Counted from the first letter of the stretch, positions 24,703 to 34,191 are shown. The stretch: DNA of 52,565 nucleotides from an uncultured Bacteroidales bacterium (GCA_900544815.1 UQWT01000006.1:1-52565), one strand, 5' to 3'. Numbers and translations: made by a program. Notes: generated by a model not told the origin, from the sequence alone.

Positions 24703-25469
24703 TTTATTACTCTTTGATCCTCTTTGTCACTATCCTCCTCCTCTCTGTCTATGATCCTTGGGTCTTTTACATTGGCCTTAACCCCTTTAGCCTTTTTACC
24801 GTCTGTGTTGGAATTTAACAACTCTGTCTGCTCCAACTGCTTTGCTGCCTTTAAAGTATTGGCAGATTTCAAAGAATCTGGTGATTGAGCATTGGTACTT
24901 GTAGAGTCTTTGCAATTTTCTACACTTAACTCTGTAAACCTATATGGTTCTCTCCTGCCAAAACATCTATCTGTCAATAGAAAAGATACAGTATCAGACG
25001 GTATTGAGTCTGTAACAGAGATCTGTCTGTGTTGTCTCAGCCTTAACTTTACGAGACCCTTAAGAACGGCATTATCCTTAAATCTGCCGGTATCGGCCTG
25101 CATAAGGTCATTCACATAATCCTCCCTGCTTATCTTCTCTCTAAGAGCCTGTTGCTTTTCTGTCAAAATATCCTTAGCTGCAAGAAGTATATTCTTGTAG
25201 CTGTCTTTTTTCTCTAAATAGTAGCGTGTAGATCTTCTGTAATCATCTGCGGTATAACCGTATTCATTTATGATTGCGGCAAAAAGCCTCGAACTGTCGC
25301 GCTGTGCAGAGTACTTATGGTGAACGGAAATATACTGGTCTGCAAGATAAAACTCCGTAATGATCTCGGCCATTTTATCTTTTGGGATGATAACCTCCTT
25401 TCTGCATGAACCGAACAGCAGACCTATAACAATTGAGATAGCAAAAATGTATTTCTCCAATTTCCACAT
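24699..25469 (-). CDS. DUF4296 lipoprotein
   Basis: The 256-residue lipoprotein (LLFGSCRKE, Cys22) has the DUF4296 core at about residues 28-115: the ITEFYLADQYI helix, then the DDYRRSTRYYLEKKDSYKNIL segment. The C-terminal half is charged, low in complexity and rich in Ser/Asn/Lys (about 180-256), and is probably disordered. Function of the family is unknown. The gene is first in a minus-strand operon with the amidohydrolase (4-nt overlap) and has a promoter shared as a divergent pair with the deacetylase gene. Confidence 0.85.
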   Translation of the reverse strand: MWKLEKYIFAISIVIGLLFGSCRKEVIIPKDKMAEIITEFYLADQYISVHHKYSAQRDSSRLFAAIINEYGYTADDYRRSTRYYLEKKDSYKNILLAAKDILTEKQQALREKISREDYVNDLMQADTGRFKDNAVLKGLVKLRLRQHRQISVTDSIPSDTVSFLLTDRCFGRREPYRFTELSVENCKDSTSTNAQSPDSLKSANTLKAAKQLEQTELLNSNTDGKKAKGVKANVKDPRIIDREEEDSDKEDQRVIK

Positions 25470-25501
25470 TCTTTAATAATGGTTATCTGTTAAAACTTCC
25501 G

Positions 25502-25528
25502 CAAAGTTAATTTTTATTATTACTTTTG
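25502..25528. promoter_or_regulatory. Divergent promoter pair between DUF4296 and the polysaccharide deacetylase
   Basis: On the minus strand TAACTTTG (25502-25509), with TTGG 19 nt upstream (25529-25532), serves DUF4296. On the plus strand TACTTTTG (25521-25528) serves the deacetylase, whose start is 54 nt downstream. Both fit TAnnTTTG, and the two boxes lie back to back 11 nt apart. Confidence 0.6.
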
Positions 25529-25582
25529 CCAATCTAATTGTTCACTCCATAGCAGGATACGTGTTACATTATCTGTTTGGGC

Positions 25583-26194
25583 ATGAGAATTAAAGTACCA
25601 AAATTAATTAAGAATATCTATCCGTCTTTTATTTGGAATTTTCCCGACGAAAAAGATGGTGTTTTTCTAACGTTTGACGACGGTCCGAGGCCCGAGGTTA
25701 CCCCGTGGGTGTTGGATAAATTGGATGAGTTTGGGGCAAAGGCCACTTTCTTTTGTATTGGAAAAAATGTGGAGCTTTTTCCGGCTCTTTTTGATGAGAT
25801 TATAAGGAGGGGCCACTCTGTTGGCAACCATTCGTACAGTCATGTAAAGGGGTGGGGGATGGAGACAGGTGCCTATCTTAGGGATATAGATACTGCTAAC
25901 GATATGATTAAGTCTAACTTGTTCAGACCTCCGTATGCCAGAATAGGGCCTAATCAAGCTAAGATGCTTGGCGAAAGGTACAACATAATAATGTGGAATA
26001 TACTTAGCAGGGATTATAACAGAAATTTGTCGGGAAGAAAATGCGCCAAAAATGTAATTCCTTATTTAGAGCCGGGCAGTATAATTGTTTTTCATGACTC
26101 AATTAAATGCGCAAAGAATTTATGGGTAGCACTTCCTATGGTGTTGGAGGCGATAAGAGATAAGAGTTTGGTGTGCAAGAGGATAGAGATGTAG
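25583..26194 (+). CDS. Polysaccharide deacetylase family protein
   Basis: This 203-residue NodB-domain protein deacetylates a polysaccharide such as peptidoglycan or another aminosugar polymer. The family motifs are all visible: TFDDGP (about 29-34), the metal-binding HSYSHV (about 80-85), RPPYARIG (about 117) and IIVFHDS near 167. No signal peptide is seen: residues 1-20 are polar/basic (MRIKVPKLIKNIYPS), so it may be cytoplasmic or exported by another route. The start at ATG 25583 is preferred over an in-frame TTG two codons upstream. It is followed by a hexamer-array element. Confidence 0.9.
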   Translation: MRIKVPKLIKNIYPSFIWNFPDEKDGVFLTFDDGPRPEVTPWVLDKLDEFGAKATFFCIGKNVELFPALFDEIIRRGHSVGNHSYSHVKGWGMETGAYLRDIDTANDMIKSNLFRPPYARIGPNQAKMLGERYNIIMWNILSRDYNRNLSGRKCAKNVIPYLEPGSIIVFHDSIKCAKNLWVALPMVLEAIRDKSLVCKRIEM

Positions 26195-26199
26195 TAAAT

Positions 26200-26257
26200 G
26201 GCGTTGGCTTTAGCTGATTTAATTTTGATAGCCGGCGCCAATGCCAACGCTAACGCC
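26200..26257. repeat. Compact GCYAAH element (copy 3)
   Basis: Arms GCGTTGGCTTTAGC and GCCAATGCCAACGCTAACGC enclose TGATTTAATTTTGATA, giving an imperfect hairpin just after the deacetylase stop. Bases 26211-26250 are the reverse complement of 29871-29910 with one mismatch in 40. Confidence 0.85.
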
Positions 26258-26291
26258 ATAAATATGATATTGATTATTAAAGTTTGATTAT

Positions 26292-27572
26292 ATGAAGGTT
26301 TTAATTCTTGGTTCCGGCGGAAGAGAACATGCTCTTGCCTGGAAAATTAATCAGAGCAGCAGTTGCAGCGCTCTTTTCTGTCTTCCCGGAAACCCCGGGA
26401 CAGCAAAGATAGCTCATAACCTCAAAGGTGATTTAAAAGACTTTGAGTCCATAAAGTCTGCGGTTATAGAGAATAACATAGATATGGTTGTGGTTGGACC
26501 GGAGGATCCGTTGGTTAACGGTCTGCGAGATTTCTTTGCTGCGGATGACAGATTGTCTACAGTACTTTTTGTTGGACCTTCTGCTGCCGGCGCCCGGTTG
26601 GAAGGGAGCAAGGATTATGCTAAGGAGTTTATGTTAAGACACTCTATCCCAACAGCGGCATACAGAACTTTTAATGCAGAGCAGATTAACGAGGGTAAAG
26701 AGTTCCTAAAAAGTTTGAGACCTCCGTATGTACTTAAAGCAGATGGTCTTGCAGGTGGAAAAGGTGTTGTGATCCCCAATACTCTTAAGGAGGCAGAAAC
26801 TGAATTGGAGGAGATGCTTGGCGGAAAATTTGGAAAGGCGGGCAACAAGGTTGTGATTGAGGAGTTTTTACAGGGGATAGAGGTCTCTGTATTTGTGCTT
26901 ACAGATGGTAAAGATTATCTGATACTTCCTCAGGCAAAGGACTATAAGAGGATATGCGACAACGATATGGGATTGAATACCGGCGGAATGGGAGCCGTTT
27001 CTCCTGTCCCTTTTGCAGATGAACTGTTTATGAGCAAAGTTGAGGAGAGGATTATTAAGCCTACTGTTAACGGTTTGAAAGAGGAAGGGATAGATTATCA
27101 CGGGTTTATATTTATTGGACTTATGAATTGTGGTGGAGACCCGTATGTAATAGAGTATAATGTTAGGATGGGTGACCCTGAGACGGAGGCTGTAATGACA
27201 AGGATAGATTCAGACCTTTTGGTGCATTTGAAGGCTGCCGCATTGGGACTTCTTAAGAATGAGAAGATAGTTATCTCTAACAAGACTGCACTTACTGTTG
27301 TTTGTGTGAGCGGTGGTTATCCTCAGCAATTTAAAAAGGGGTATAAGATTACGCTTCCTTCTGATTGTGATGCTGTGATTTTCCATTCAGGCACTGCCAT
27401 AAAAGATGGTGAGCTTGTTACCGGAGGTGGCAGGGTACTCGCAGTTACGGTTAATAGTGATTCTATTGAGTATGCAAGGGAGACTGTCTACCCTATTGTT
27501 GAAAAGATAGATTATGCAGACAAATTTTACAGAAAAGATATAGGTAAGGATCTGTTGAAATATTTGCAGTGA
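26292..27572 (+). CDS. purD: Phosphoribosylamine-glycine ligase (GAR synthetase)
   Basis: PurD catalyses the second step of de novo purine synthesis with ATP. The 426-residue protein opens MKVLILGSGGREHALAWK. The ATP-grasp core includes PPYVLKADGLAGGKGVVIP (about 145-163), the MGLNTGGMGAVSP block (near 227) and the metal-binding EYNVRMGDPETEAVM (about 285-299). Length is normal. It overlaps the next gene by one base (TGATG), so the two are coupled. purM lies 6.6 kb further on but in a separate unit. Confidence 0.97.
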   Translation: MKVLILGSGGREHALAWKINQSSSCSALFCLPGNPGTAKIAHNLKGDLKDFESIKSAVIENNIDMVVVGPEDPLVNGLRDFFAADDRLSTVLFVGPSAAGARLEGSKDYAKEFMLRHSIPTAAYRTFNAEQINEGKEFLKSLRPPYVLKADGLAGGKGVVIPNTLKEAETELEEMLGGKFGKAGNKVVIEEFLQGIEVSVFVLTDGKDYLILPQAKDYKRICDNDMGLNTGGMGAVSPVPFADELFMSKVEERIIKPTVNGLKEEGIDYHGFIFIGLMNCGGDPYVIEYNVRMGDPETEAVMTRIDSDLLVHLKAAALGLLKNEKIVISNKTALTVVCVSGGYPQQFKKGYKITLPSDCDAVIFHSGTAIKDGELVTGGGRVLAVTVNSDSIEYARETVYPIVEKIDYADKFYRKDIGKDLLKYLQ

Positions 27573-28525
27573 TGAATTTCTGGAGAATAATTGCGTGGAT
27601 GGTGCTGATCTTTTTGGTTGGCACCGCATTTTATCTGTTTCCTGCAGAGACAATCTCGCTTGATTCTCCATTAACGAGAGGGTGGTTGGATTTAGATACG
27701 GATACGGTATATGGGCATATGCTTTTGGCCGGACTGGGTGCGGTATCCATAGTCTCATTGGTTGTGTCTGTCTATTATACATCAATGAGACATTTTATGC
27801 ACTCGTCGGACTCAGGTAATTTGCTAATAATATTCCTGTTACTCCTTTTTTCAAACCCATCTGCAATCTTTTTTTCACCGGTTTGTCTCTCTGCCATCTG
27901 TCTTATTTGGGCGCAAGAGGTACTTCTTGCAGAGAAAAAGTTCTTGGGATCTATGCTAATATCTTTGTCGTCTCTGTTTTATGCACCTCTTGTATGGCTT
28001 ATCCCGCTTTCATTCCTCTTTCTAATATTTGTTTCAACAGATTTTCTTAAAAACCTTATTATAGTGCTTAGCGGATTGCTTCTGCCTCTGCTCTATATTG
28101 GCGTTTTCAGGTTTCTTCTGTTTGATGATGCAACATATTATATTGAGGATTTTTATAATATTGCTACCAATATATCGTTGTCACTAAGGTCTGTGGAATT
28201 CCCGCAGCTTTTTGAGATCATCTGTTTTGTTATTATTGCGCTTGTTACGGTTTCATATCTTCTTAAGGTGCTTAACAGACTTAAAATAAGCTTGAGGGAT
28301 GCAATTAAGTCAAGAATACTCTTTTTATTGGCTCTGTCAGCTATCTTCTTCCTGTTCTCTTCTGCAACTTCGCAACCGTTAGTGGTTCTTATTGCTGCAC
28401 CACTTGCCTTCCTTTATTCGTATAGGTTTGCCAATCTTGAGAATACAGGCAGAAAAAGTAGATATATAGAGGTGGTTCTTATTTTGAGTGCTTTGGTTAT
28501 TACTCGTTTATCCTATTTTGTATAA
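27572..28525 (+). CDS. Polytopic membrane protein (DUF6427-like)
   Basis: The 317-residue protein is almost entirely hydrophobic, with about eight to nine membrane helices (for example about 5-23, 48-69, 83-103, 118-140, 145-165, 205-228, 245-262 and 288-312). It has short loops and an NPSAIFFSP motif in the third segment. The layout resembles DUF6427 proteins of Bacteroidota, but I cannot confirm the family. It starts at ATG 27572 overlapping the purD stop, and ends at an intrinsic terminator. No enzymatic motif is seen. A role linked to purine synthesis is suggested only by coupling. Confidence 0.75.
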   Translation: MNFWRIIAWMVLIFLVGTAFYLFPAETISLDSPLTRGWLDLDTDTVYGHMLLAGLGAVSIVSLVVSVYYTSMRHFMHSSDSGNLLIIFLLLLFSNPSAIFFSPVCLSAICLIWAQEVLLAEKKFLGSMLISLSSLFYAPLVWLIPLSFLFLIFVSTDFLKNLIIVLSGLLLPLLYIGVFRFLLFDDATYYIEDFYNIATNISLSLRSVEFPQLFEIICFVIIALVTVSYLLKVLNRLKISLRDAIKSRILFLLALSAIFFLFSSATSQPLVVLIAAPLAFLYSYRFANLENTGRKSRYIEVVLILSALVITRLSYFV

Positions 28526-28557
28526 AGAAGAGGGCGGATTTTTCGTCCACCCTCTTG
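28526..28557. terminator. Intrinsic terminator between convergent genes
   Basis: AAGAGGGCGGA pairs with TCCACCCTCTT (one mismatch) around TTTTTCG, directly after the membrane-protein stop. The downstream T-run is short. Confidence 0.7.
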
Positions 28558-28610
28558 TTGCTATCTGTAGGAATTTTATAAAAAGTAAACAGTTGTTCTT
28601 TTATAAAATT

Positions 28611-29810
28611 TTAGTTAGTTCTTCCCGGATATACCTTAAGAGCCTCCTCAAGGCACTTGATGGCATTCTTAAGATCCTCCTCCTTTAGCACGTATGCTAT
28701 ACGTACCTCGTTTATACCTCTGCCCTTTGTAGCATAGAAACCTGCAGCAGGAGCAACCATTACTGTCTGACCTTTATACTCAAAGTGCTCAAGCATCCAT
28801 TGTGCAAACTTGTCTGCGTCATCGACAGGTAGTTTTGCTATGGTGTAGAATGCACCCATTGGCATAGGAGAATATACTCCGGGGATCTTGTTAAGGCCTT
28901 CAACAAGAATATTTCTTCTCTTGATGTACTCGTCTTTTACAGCTTTAAAGTATGAAGCAGGTGTCTTAAGCGCACCCTCTGCAGCAACCTGTCCGTAAGT
29001 GGAAGCGCAAAGTCTTGCCTGTGCATATTTCATTACAGCTGCCATAACCTCTTTGTTCTTGGATACAATTGCTCCTATTCTGGCACCGCAAAGGCTGTAT
29101 CTCTTAGATACTGAGTCTAACAATATAACATTCTGCTCAAGTCCGGGAATATGCATGCATGAGTAGTGAGGCTCGTCTGTGTAGCAGAACTCTCTGTAAA
29201 CCTCGTCTGAGTAGATGAACAGATTATGTTTCTTTGCAATTTCGCCCAATTTGTTGATAGCCTCTTTTGTGTACAATGTTCCTGTTGGGTTACCAGGGTT
29301 GCAGATAAGGATACCTTTTGTTTTAGGGGTTATATGTTTCTCGAACTCCTCCATTGCAGGTAGTTTAAAGCCATCCTCAATAGATGTAGAGATTGGAACA
29401 AGCTTAACGTCGTTCTGAAGTGCAAATGAGTTGTAGTTTGTGTAGAAAGGCTCCATTACAATAACCTCGTCATCCGGGTTACATGTAACTGCAAGTGCCA
29501 ATTGAACAGCCTCTGTACCGCTGGCTGTAACGATAATCTCTTGTGGGGTAAGGTTGATTCCAATACCTTTGTAATACTCTACAAGACCCTTTCTGTAAGA
29601 CTCTTCTCCTGCTGAGTTTGTATATGCGATAACCTTTAGGTCGCAGTTCTTAACTGCATCCAAAGCCTCTTTTGGAGACTCGATATCGGGCTGGCCTATG
29701 TTCAAGTGGTATACTTTTACACCTCTTTTCTTTGCAGCCTCTGCGTATGGTACCAATTTTCTGATTGGTGATGAGGGCATTGCCTCTGCTTTTTTTGATA
29801 ATGTTAGCAT
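28611..29810 (-). CDS. Class I/II pyridoxal-phosphate aminotransferase
   Basis: The 399-residue enzyme belongs to the fold-type I aspartate-aminotransferase family. Seen are YHLNIGQPDIESP (about 35-47), the substrate/PLP block ICNPGNPTGTLYTKE (about 172-186), YSDEVYREF (about 206-214) and the Schiff-base Lys in LDSVSKRYSLCGARIG (about 231-246). An Arg near the C-terminus (NEVRIAY) would bind the substrate carboxylate. It probably transfers amino groups between an aromatic, branched or acidic amino acid and 2-oxoglutarate. The exact amino acid cannot be called. It converges with the purD unit and lies downstream of a GCYAAH element. Confidence 0.92.
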   Translation of the reverse strand: MLTLSKKAEAMPSSPIRKLVPYAEAAKKRGVKVYHLNIGQPDIESPKEALDAVKNCDLKVIAYTNSAGEESYRKGLVEYYKGIGINLTPQEIIVTASGTEAVQLALAVTCNPDDEVIVMEPFYTNYNSFALQNDVKLVPISTSIEDGFKLPAMEEFEKHITPKTKGILICNPGNPTGTLYTKEAINKLGEIAKKHNLFIYSDEVYREFCYTDEPHYSCMHIPGLEQNVILLDSVSKRYSLCGARIGAIVSKNKEVMAAVMKYAQARLCASTYGQVAAEGALKTPASYFKAVKDEYIKRRNILVEGLNKIPGVYSPMPMGAFYTIAKLPVDDADKFAQWMLEHFEYKGQTVMVAPAAGFYATKGRGINEVRIAYVLKEEDLKNAIKCLEEALKVYPGRTN

Positions 29811-29870
29811 TTTTTTAATCTTTTAATGTATTATTTCTATATAAATTTTAATGTATTACTCATAATATAA

Positions 29871-30082
29871 GCGTTGGCGTTGGCGCCGGCTATCAAAATT
29901 AAATCAGCTAAAGCTAAATAAAAGTTAAGAGTTGAAAGTTTATAGTGTATAGACAGTTTTTAAGTTAATAGCAGTAAAGCTTAAAGTAAGAAACCATCAA
30001 CTTAAAAACAATAAACTAATTAACTGACTTTAAACTATAAACTTAATTAGCCAAAGCTAAAGCTAAAGCCAATGCCAAAGCT
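29871..30082. repeat. GCYAAH hexamer-array element (copy 4)
   Basis: GCGTTGGCGTTGGCGCCGGC (29871-29890) starts a left arm, and GCCAAAGCTAAAGCTAAAGC forms the right arm (30050-30069, continuing to 30082). The core holds GTTTATAGTGTATAGACAG (29938-29956, identical in copy 5). It fills most of the 284-nt gap between the aminotransferase and dacB. Confidence 0.85.
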
Positions 30083-30094
30083 GGTAAACCATCT

Positions 30095-31594
30095 CTATTT
30101 TGTAAGCTCCCACAGGAATCTCTCTATGTTAGGCTGCATCTTGGATGTTGGAACTGAATAGTTGTTTACAAGTATTGCAAAACGAACCATCCCGTGGCTC
30201 CTGCTCTCTACGTAGCCTGCGTAGCACCTTACACCTGTAAGTGAACCGCTTTTGGCATGAATACGTCCTTTGTTTTTTGTGTATTTGCTATCCTTAAGGA
30301 CACTCTTTAGTGTGCCGGGACCACCTGGGTATGGGAATGAGGCAAGATACTCTTTAAAGTTTTCGTTTTTCTGCATAAATGAGTAAAAACGGGTAAAAAA
30401 TTCTGCGGAAACAAAATTCATTCTTGCAAGTCCGCTTCCATCAGCCTGTCTAAATCCTTCAACATCTACCCCATGTTCTTTTAAATACTCCTTGAGAGCA
30501 CGTGCAGAGGCACTTATGCTGCTTTTGCCTGTTAGCTTTTTGCCAACAGTCTTAAGAAATGTCTCTGCGTAGAAGTTGTTGCTTATCCTGTTGGTTACAT
30601 TTATTATATTAATGAGTTTTGGAGAGTATACTGTTGATATTGTATCTGCTCCAACGGCATAGTCAGCCGGCATATCAACTATATCCTTCACAACAGCCTC
30701 TGCAGATGTGGAACTTCCGTTTACAGATCCGGGGGCAACAACCTCAATGCCGTTTGCCTGCAAATATTTGAGGTATTCTGCCGCAGCACTCAGGTGAGGG
30801 AATTTATTTGCCCATGTGTGCTCTACACTTTTTTCGTCTACGCCAAGGTATCCCTCCACTCTCGAAACCTTAAGCATATCGGATGGGTAGTAGTATACCT
30901 CATCTCCTGATTGGGCAGGGCCTGTAACAGCTTCATTCAATATCTGCTGCCCCGGCAGTTGTGGGTAGACAACCTCTATTGATATGCCGTCATTCTCTTT
31001 ACATCCGGGTGTGGTTCTTATTATTTGCGTGTTCTCCATAAAAGGGAGTCCGCTGGCTGCACAGCCATAGTCCCATCCAAGGTTACCCCAGTCCCAATTG
31101 TCGGGAATAGCCTCACGGGTAAAAAATGAATCATCGGCCACAATATTGCCCACAATTTTTGTAATTCCTTTGGCCTTGAGGGCGTCTGTCCAAACACCAA
31201 AGAGGGAGTCTATGCTATAGGCTACTGTATCTCTTGAACCGAAAGTTGGGTCTCCTCCTCCAATTATTGTAAGGTTACCGTACAAAATATTGTTTTTTAC
31301 CGGCCCGTTGATAGAGATGCTTGTCTGATATCTGAAATCGGGGCCAAGAATTGAAAGAGCTGTACCTGTGGTAATTGTCTTCATTGTAGAGGCTGTAAGC
31401 AGCGGAAAATGACTGTTCCAGCCTGCAATCTTCTTACCGTTGTTGTCAACAGCGTAGATGCCTACAACTGCATTCTTGAATAGAGGATCTTTCTTTAGTA
31501 CATTGTCAATGAAATGCTGCGCAGGTTGTGCGCATACTGTGAGGCTGCAAAGAGCAAAGGCAGCGCTCAAAATGATTTTTTTGAGGTTAGTCAT
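30095..31594 (-). CDS. dacB: D-alanyl-D-alanine carboxypeptidase/endopeptidase (PBP4/DacB, S13)
   Basis: This periplasmic penicillin-binding protein trims or cuts peptidoglycan cross-links. The 499-residue product starts with a signal peptide (KKIILSAAFALCSLTVCAQ; cleavage near residue 23). The active-site SxxK is in TASTMKT (about 67-73), the SxN motif in RISNNFYAE and the KTG-like motif in HAKSGSLTG (near 450). I start at 31594, because a promoter -7 box at 31616-31623 would fall inside the longer reading frame. Length fits S13 enzymes with the usual large insertion domain between SxxK and SxN. Confidence 0.93.
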   Translation of the reverse strand: MTNLKKIILSAAFALCSLTVCAQPAQHFIDNVLKKDPLFKNAVVGIYAVDNNGKKIAGWNSHFPLLTASTMKTITTGTALSILGPDFRYQTSISINGPVKNNILYGNLTIIGGGDPTFGSRDTVAYSIDSLFGVWTDALKAKGITKIVGNIVADDSFFTREAIPDNWDWGNLGWDYGCAASGLPFMENTQIIRTTPGCKENDGISIEVVYPQLPGQQILNEAVTGPAQSGDEVYYYPSDMLKVSRVEGYLGVDEKSVEHTWANKFPHLSAAAEYLKYLQANGIEVVAPGSVNGSSTSAEAVVKDIVDMPADYAVGADTISTVYSPKLINIINVTNRISNNFYAETFLKTVGKKLTGKSSISASARALKEYLKEHGVDVEGFRQADGSGLARMNFVSAEFFTRFYSFMQKNENFKEYLASFPYPGGPGTLKSVLKDSKYTKNKGRIHAKSGSLTGVRCYAGYVESRSHGMVRFAILVNNYSVPTSKMQPNIERFLWELTK

Positions 31595-31615
31595 GAATAA
31601 TTTTTTTTGGTTGCG

Positions 31616-31623
31616 CAAATATA
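31616..31623 (-). promoter_or_regulatory. dacB promoter -7 box (TATATTTG)
   Basis: On the minus strand TATATTTG fits TAnnTTTG, 21 nt before the chosen ATG at 31594. It implies a very short 5' leader, common in this phylum. Confidence 0.6.
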
Positions 31624-31697
31624 CAAATTATATGTATTGATTGGTAAGCGTGTTTCTTTTATTAAAAAACTGTTAAATTTAACTGGTTATACTCTGT

Positions 31698-31732
31698 TTT
31701 GAGGTAATTTTTTTAAAAAATAGGTAAATTTG
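31698..31732 (+). promoter_or_regulatory. glnN promoter (TTTG ... TAAATTTG)
   Basis: TAAATTTG (31725-31732) is preceded by TTTG (31698-31701) at a 23-nt spacing, slightly longer than the usual 19-21. It leaves an approximately 90-nt T-rich leader before glnN. Confidence 0.55.
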
Positions 31733-31828
31733 CGTCGTTAAATGGTGAAATAAGCACTATTTTTCTGTAAAAATATATTTTTTAATGTTTTTTACAGAAA
31801 GTTTTTAGACCTAATGCAAAATTTAATT

Positions 31829-34027
31829 ATGAGTAACTCAAGATTAAAGGCTCTCGAAGAGTTGGATAATAGGACAAGTGAACGGTTTTACAGGGAGAAT
31901 AGACCTGTTTCGGAATATTTTGGTGTCAATGTATTTGACCTGCCCAAAATGAAATGTTATCTCTCGGCAGAGGCGTATCAAGCTGTTGAGGATGCAATAA
32001 ATCACGGCATTAAGATAGACAGGACAATGGCAGACCAGATTGCGGCCGGAATGAGAGGTTGGGCGGTAAAGATGGGAGCTACTCATTATACTCACTGGTT
32101 TCATCCGCTTACAGATGCCACAGCAGAGAAGCACGAGGCATTTATAGATTATATGAAGGGTGGTGGAGCTTTTGAAAACTTTAAAGGCAGTGCCCTTATC
32201 CAGCAGGAGCCTGATGCCTCCAGCTTTCCAAACGGAGGTCTGAGAAATACATTTGAGGCAAGGGGCTATACGGCGTGGGACCCAAGTTCTCCTGCTTTTA
32301 TAATAGATGAAACACTTTGTATACCAACTGTATTTGTTGCATATACGGGAGAGGCGTTAGACCAGAAGACACCGCACCTTAAATCTATAGATGCGGTTAA
32401 TAAGGCTGCAGTTGCAATATGCAAGATGTTTGACAAGAATGTTACCAGAGTAAACACTATGCTTGGTATAGAACAGGAGTATTTCTTGGTAGATGAAGCT
32501 TTCTTTAGGGCAAGGCCGGATCTTATGATCTGCAACAAAACTCTTTTGGGGCATACGGCGGCAAAGGACCAACAGTTGGAGGATCACTATTTTGGAGCTA
32601 TTCCCGATAGAGTTGTCTCTTTTATGAAAGATTTTGAAACAGAGGCATATAAACTTGGTGTAATGCTAAAGACCCGCCATAATGAGGTTGCTCCTAATCA
32701 ATATGAATTTGCTCCTGTTTACGGTGAGGCTAACATATCGTCCGATCAGAATCTTATGATGATGATCATAATGAAGAAGATAGCCAAAAAACATAAATTG
32801 GAGGTTATTTTTCATGAGAAACCGTTTGCAGGTGTTAACGGTTCCGGCAAACACTGTAACTGGAGTATGGTAACAAATACCGGGGTAAACCTGCTTTCAC
32901 CGGGAAAGACTCCAAGGACCAACCTGCAGTTTTTAAGTTTCTTTTCATCTGTGATGAGAGGTGTGTACGAACATAACCATTTGCTTATGAGTAGTATAGC
33001 CTCGCTTAACAATAGCTACAGACTGGGAGGGTCCGAGGCTCCGCCAGCAATAATGAGTATCTTTATAGGTGAAACACTTACAAGATTGGTAGAGTCTATA
33101 GAGAACCTGTCTGACCGTAACCTTACCAGTGTATCGGACAAAGAGGTTAAGGTGCGCTCAAAGATGCATATTGTAAATCAGATACCGGAGATTCTTCCAG
33201 ACAACACAGACCGCAACCGTACCTCACCGTTTGCCTTTACCGGAAACAGGTTTGAGTTTAGAGCGGTTGGTTCGTCATGCAACGTTGCATCATCCATATT
33301 TATTCTAAACACTGTCGTGGCGGAACAGTTGGAGAGGTTCAAGCAGATGGTAGACAAGAATATGGAGGATGGAATGAGCCAGGATAAAGCAATGATGAAA
33401 GTTATCCGTCAGTTCCTTAGAGAGAGCAGGAATATAAGATTTGAGGGGAACGGCTATAGCGAGGAGTGGCAGAAAGAGGCGGTAGCAAGGGGGCTTAAAG
33501 GGATAAAGAATCCTGTTGAGGCATTCAAGGAGTATATAAACAAAGATACCATAAAGATGTTTGAGGCTCAGAATGTGCTTACAGCCAGAGAGGCTGAGGC
33601 GCGGTATGAGGTGCTCAACGAGATTTTTGTGAAGAAGCTGCAGATAGAGGCTCGTGTGCTTGGAGACTTAACGGTAAACCATATCATTCCAACAGCCATA
33701 CGCTTCCAGAACTCACTTATAAACAATGTACACGGTATTAAGGAGTTGTTTCCCGACGATTACCAGCAGATGTGTACCACTCAATTGAAGCTGCTAAAGA
33801 AGATATCCAGATATATCAATGAGCTCCAGACATTGGTACACGACATGATAGATGCAAGGAAGGTTGCCAATGTAATTACCGATATTCCTACGAAAGCGGC
33901 AACCTACTACGATACAGTATATCCTTTTATGGACAAGATTAGGGTTATAGCAGATAAGTTGGAGATGGTTGTGGATGATGAGTTATGGCCATTGCCAAAA
34001 TATAGGGAGATGCTGTTTTTGAGATAA
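31829..34027 (+). CDS. glnN: Glutamine synthetase type III
   Basis: GlnN makes glutamine from glutamate and ammonia and is the main ammonia-assimilating synthetase in many Bacteroidales. The product is 732 residues, close to the usual 729. Motifs include MLGIEQEYFLVD (metal-binding Glu pair, about 214-225), NEVAPNQYEFAPVYGEAN (about 287), NGSGKHCNWSM (about 337-347) and the NRFEFRAVGSS (about 475) substrate block. I start at ATG 31829 (MSNSRLKALEELDNR), which matches the family N-terminus. An ATG 15 nt upstream adds MQNLI. It has its own promoter and a strong terminator (34064-34116). Confidence 0.95.
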   Translation: MSNSRLKALEELDNRTSERFYRENRPVSEYFGVNVFDLPKMKCYLSAEAYQAVEDAINHGIKIDRTMADQIAAGMRGWAVKMGATHYTHWFHPLTDATAEKHEAFIDYMKGGGAFENFKGSALIQQEPDASSFPNGGLRNTFEARGYTAWDPSSPAFIIDETLCIPTVFVAYTGEALDQKTPHLKSIDAVNKAAVAICKMFDKNVTRVNTMLGIEQEYFLVDEAFFRARPDLMICNKTLLGHTAAKDQQLEDHYFGAIPDRVVSFMKDFETEAYKLGVMLKTRHNEVAPNQYEFAPVYGEANISSDQNLMMMIIMKKIAKKHKLEVIFHEKPFAGVNGSGKHCNWSMVTNTGVNLLSPGKTPRTNLQFLSFFSSVMRGVYEHNHLLMSSIASLNNSYRLGGSEAPPAIMSIFIGETLTRLVESIENLSDRNLTSVSDKEVKVRSKMHIVNQIPEILPDNTDRNRTSPFAFTGNRFEFRAVGSSCNVASSIFILNTVVAEQLERFKQMVDKNMEDGMSQDKAMMKVIRQFLRESRNIRFEGNGYSEEWQKEAVARGLKGIKNPVEAFKEYINKDTIKMFEAQNVLTAREAEARYEVLNEIFVKKLQIEARVLGDLTVNHIIPTAIRFQNSLINNVHGIKELFPDDYQQMCTTQLKLLKKISRYINELQTLVHDMIDARKVANVITDIPTKAATYYDTVYPFMDKIRVIADKLEMVVDDELWPLPKYREMLFLR

Positions 34028-34063
34028 TAAAAATTGGAACGTTAGTAGTTCATATAGTTTTTT

Positions 34064-34116
34064 GGGCACGACCGGTATTTATAGGGGTATACGATAACGG
34101 TTGTGCTCTTTTTTTT
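34064..34116 (+). terminator. Intrinsic terminator of glnN
   Basis: GGGCACGACCG (34064-34074) pairs with CGGTTGTGCTC (34098-34108) with two G-U pairs, then TTTTTTTT follows. The loop is 23 nt. It lies 37 nt after the glnN stop. Confidence 0.88.
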
Positions 34117-34137
34117 CTCGTATAAGAAAATTTGCAG

Positions 34138-34145
34138 TACTTTTG
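34138..34145 (+). promoter_or_regulatory. purM promoter -7 box (TACTTTTG)
   Basis: TACTTTTG fits TAnnTTTG and lies 46 nt before the chosen purM start at 34192. It overlaps an upstream ATG-initiated extension, which argues for the shorter purM. Confidence 0.55.
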
Positions 34146-34191
34146 TGTGTTTGAAAAATGTTCAAACAGCATCTTTAAACACCTTATATAC

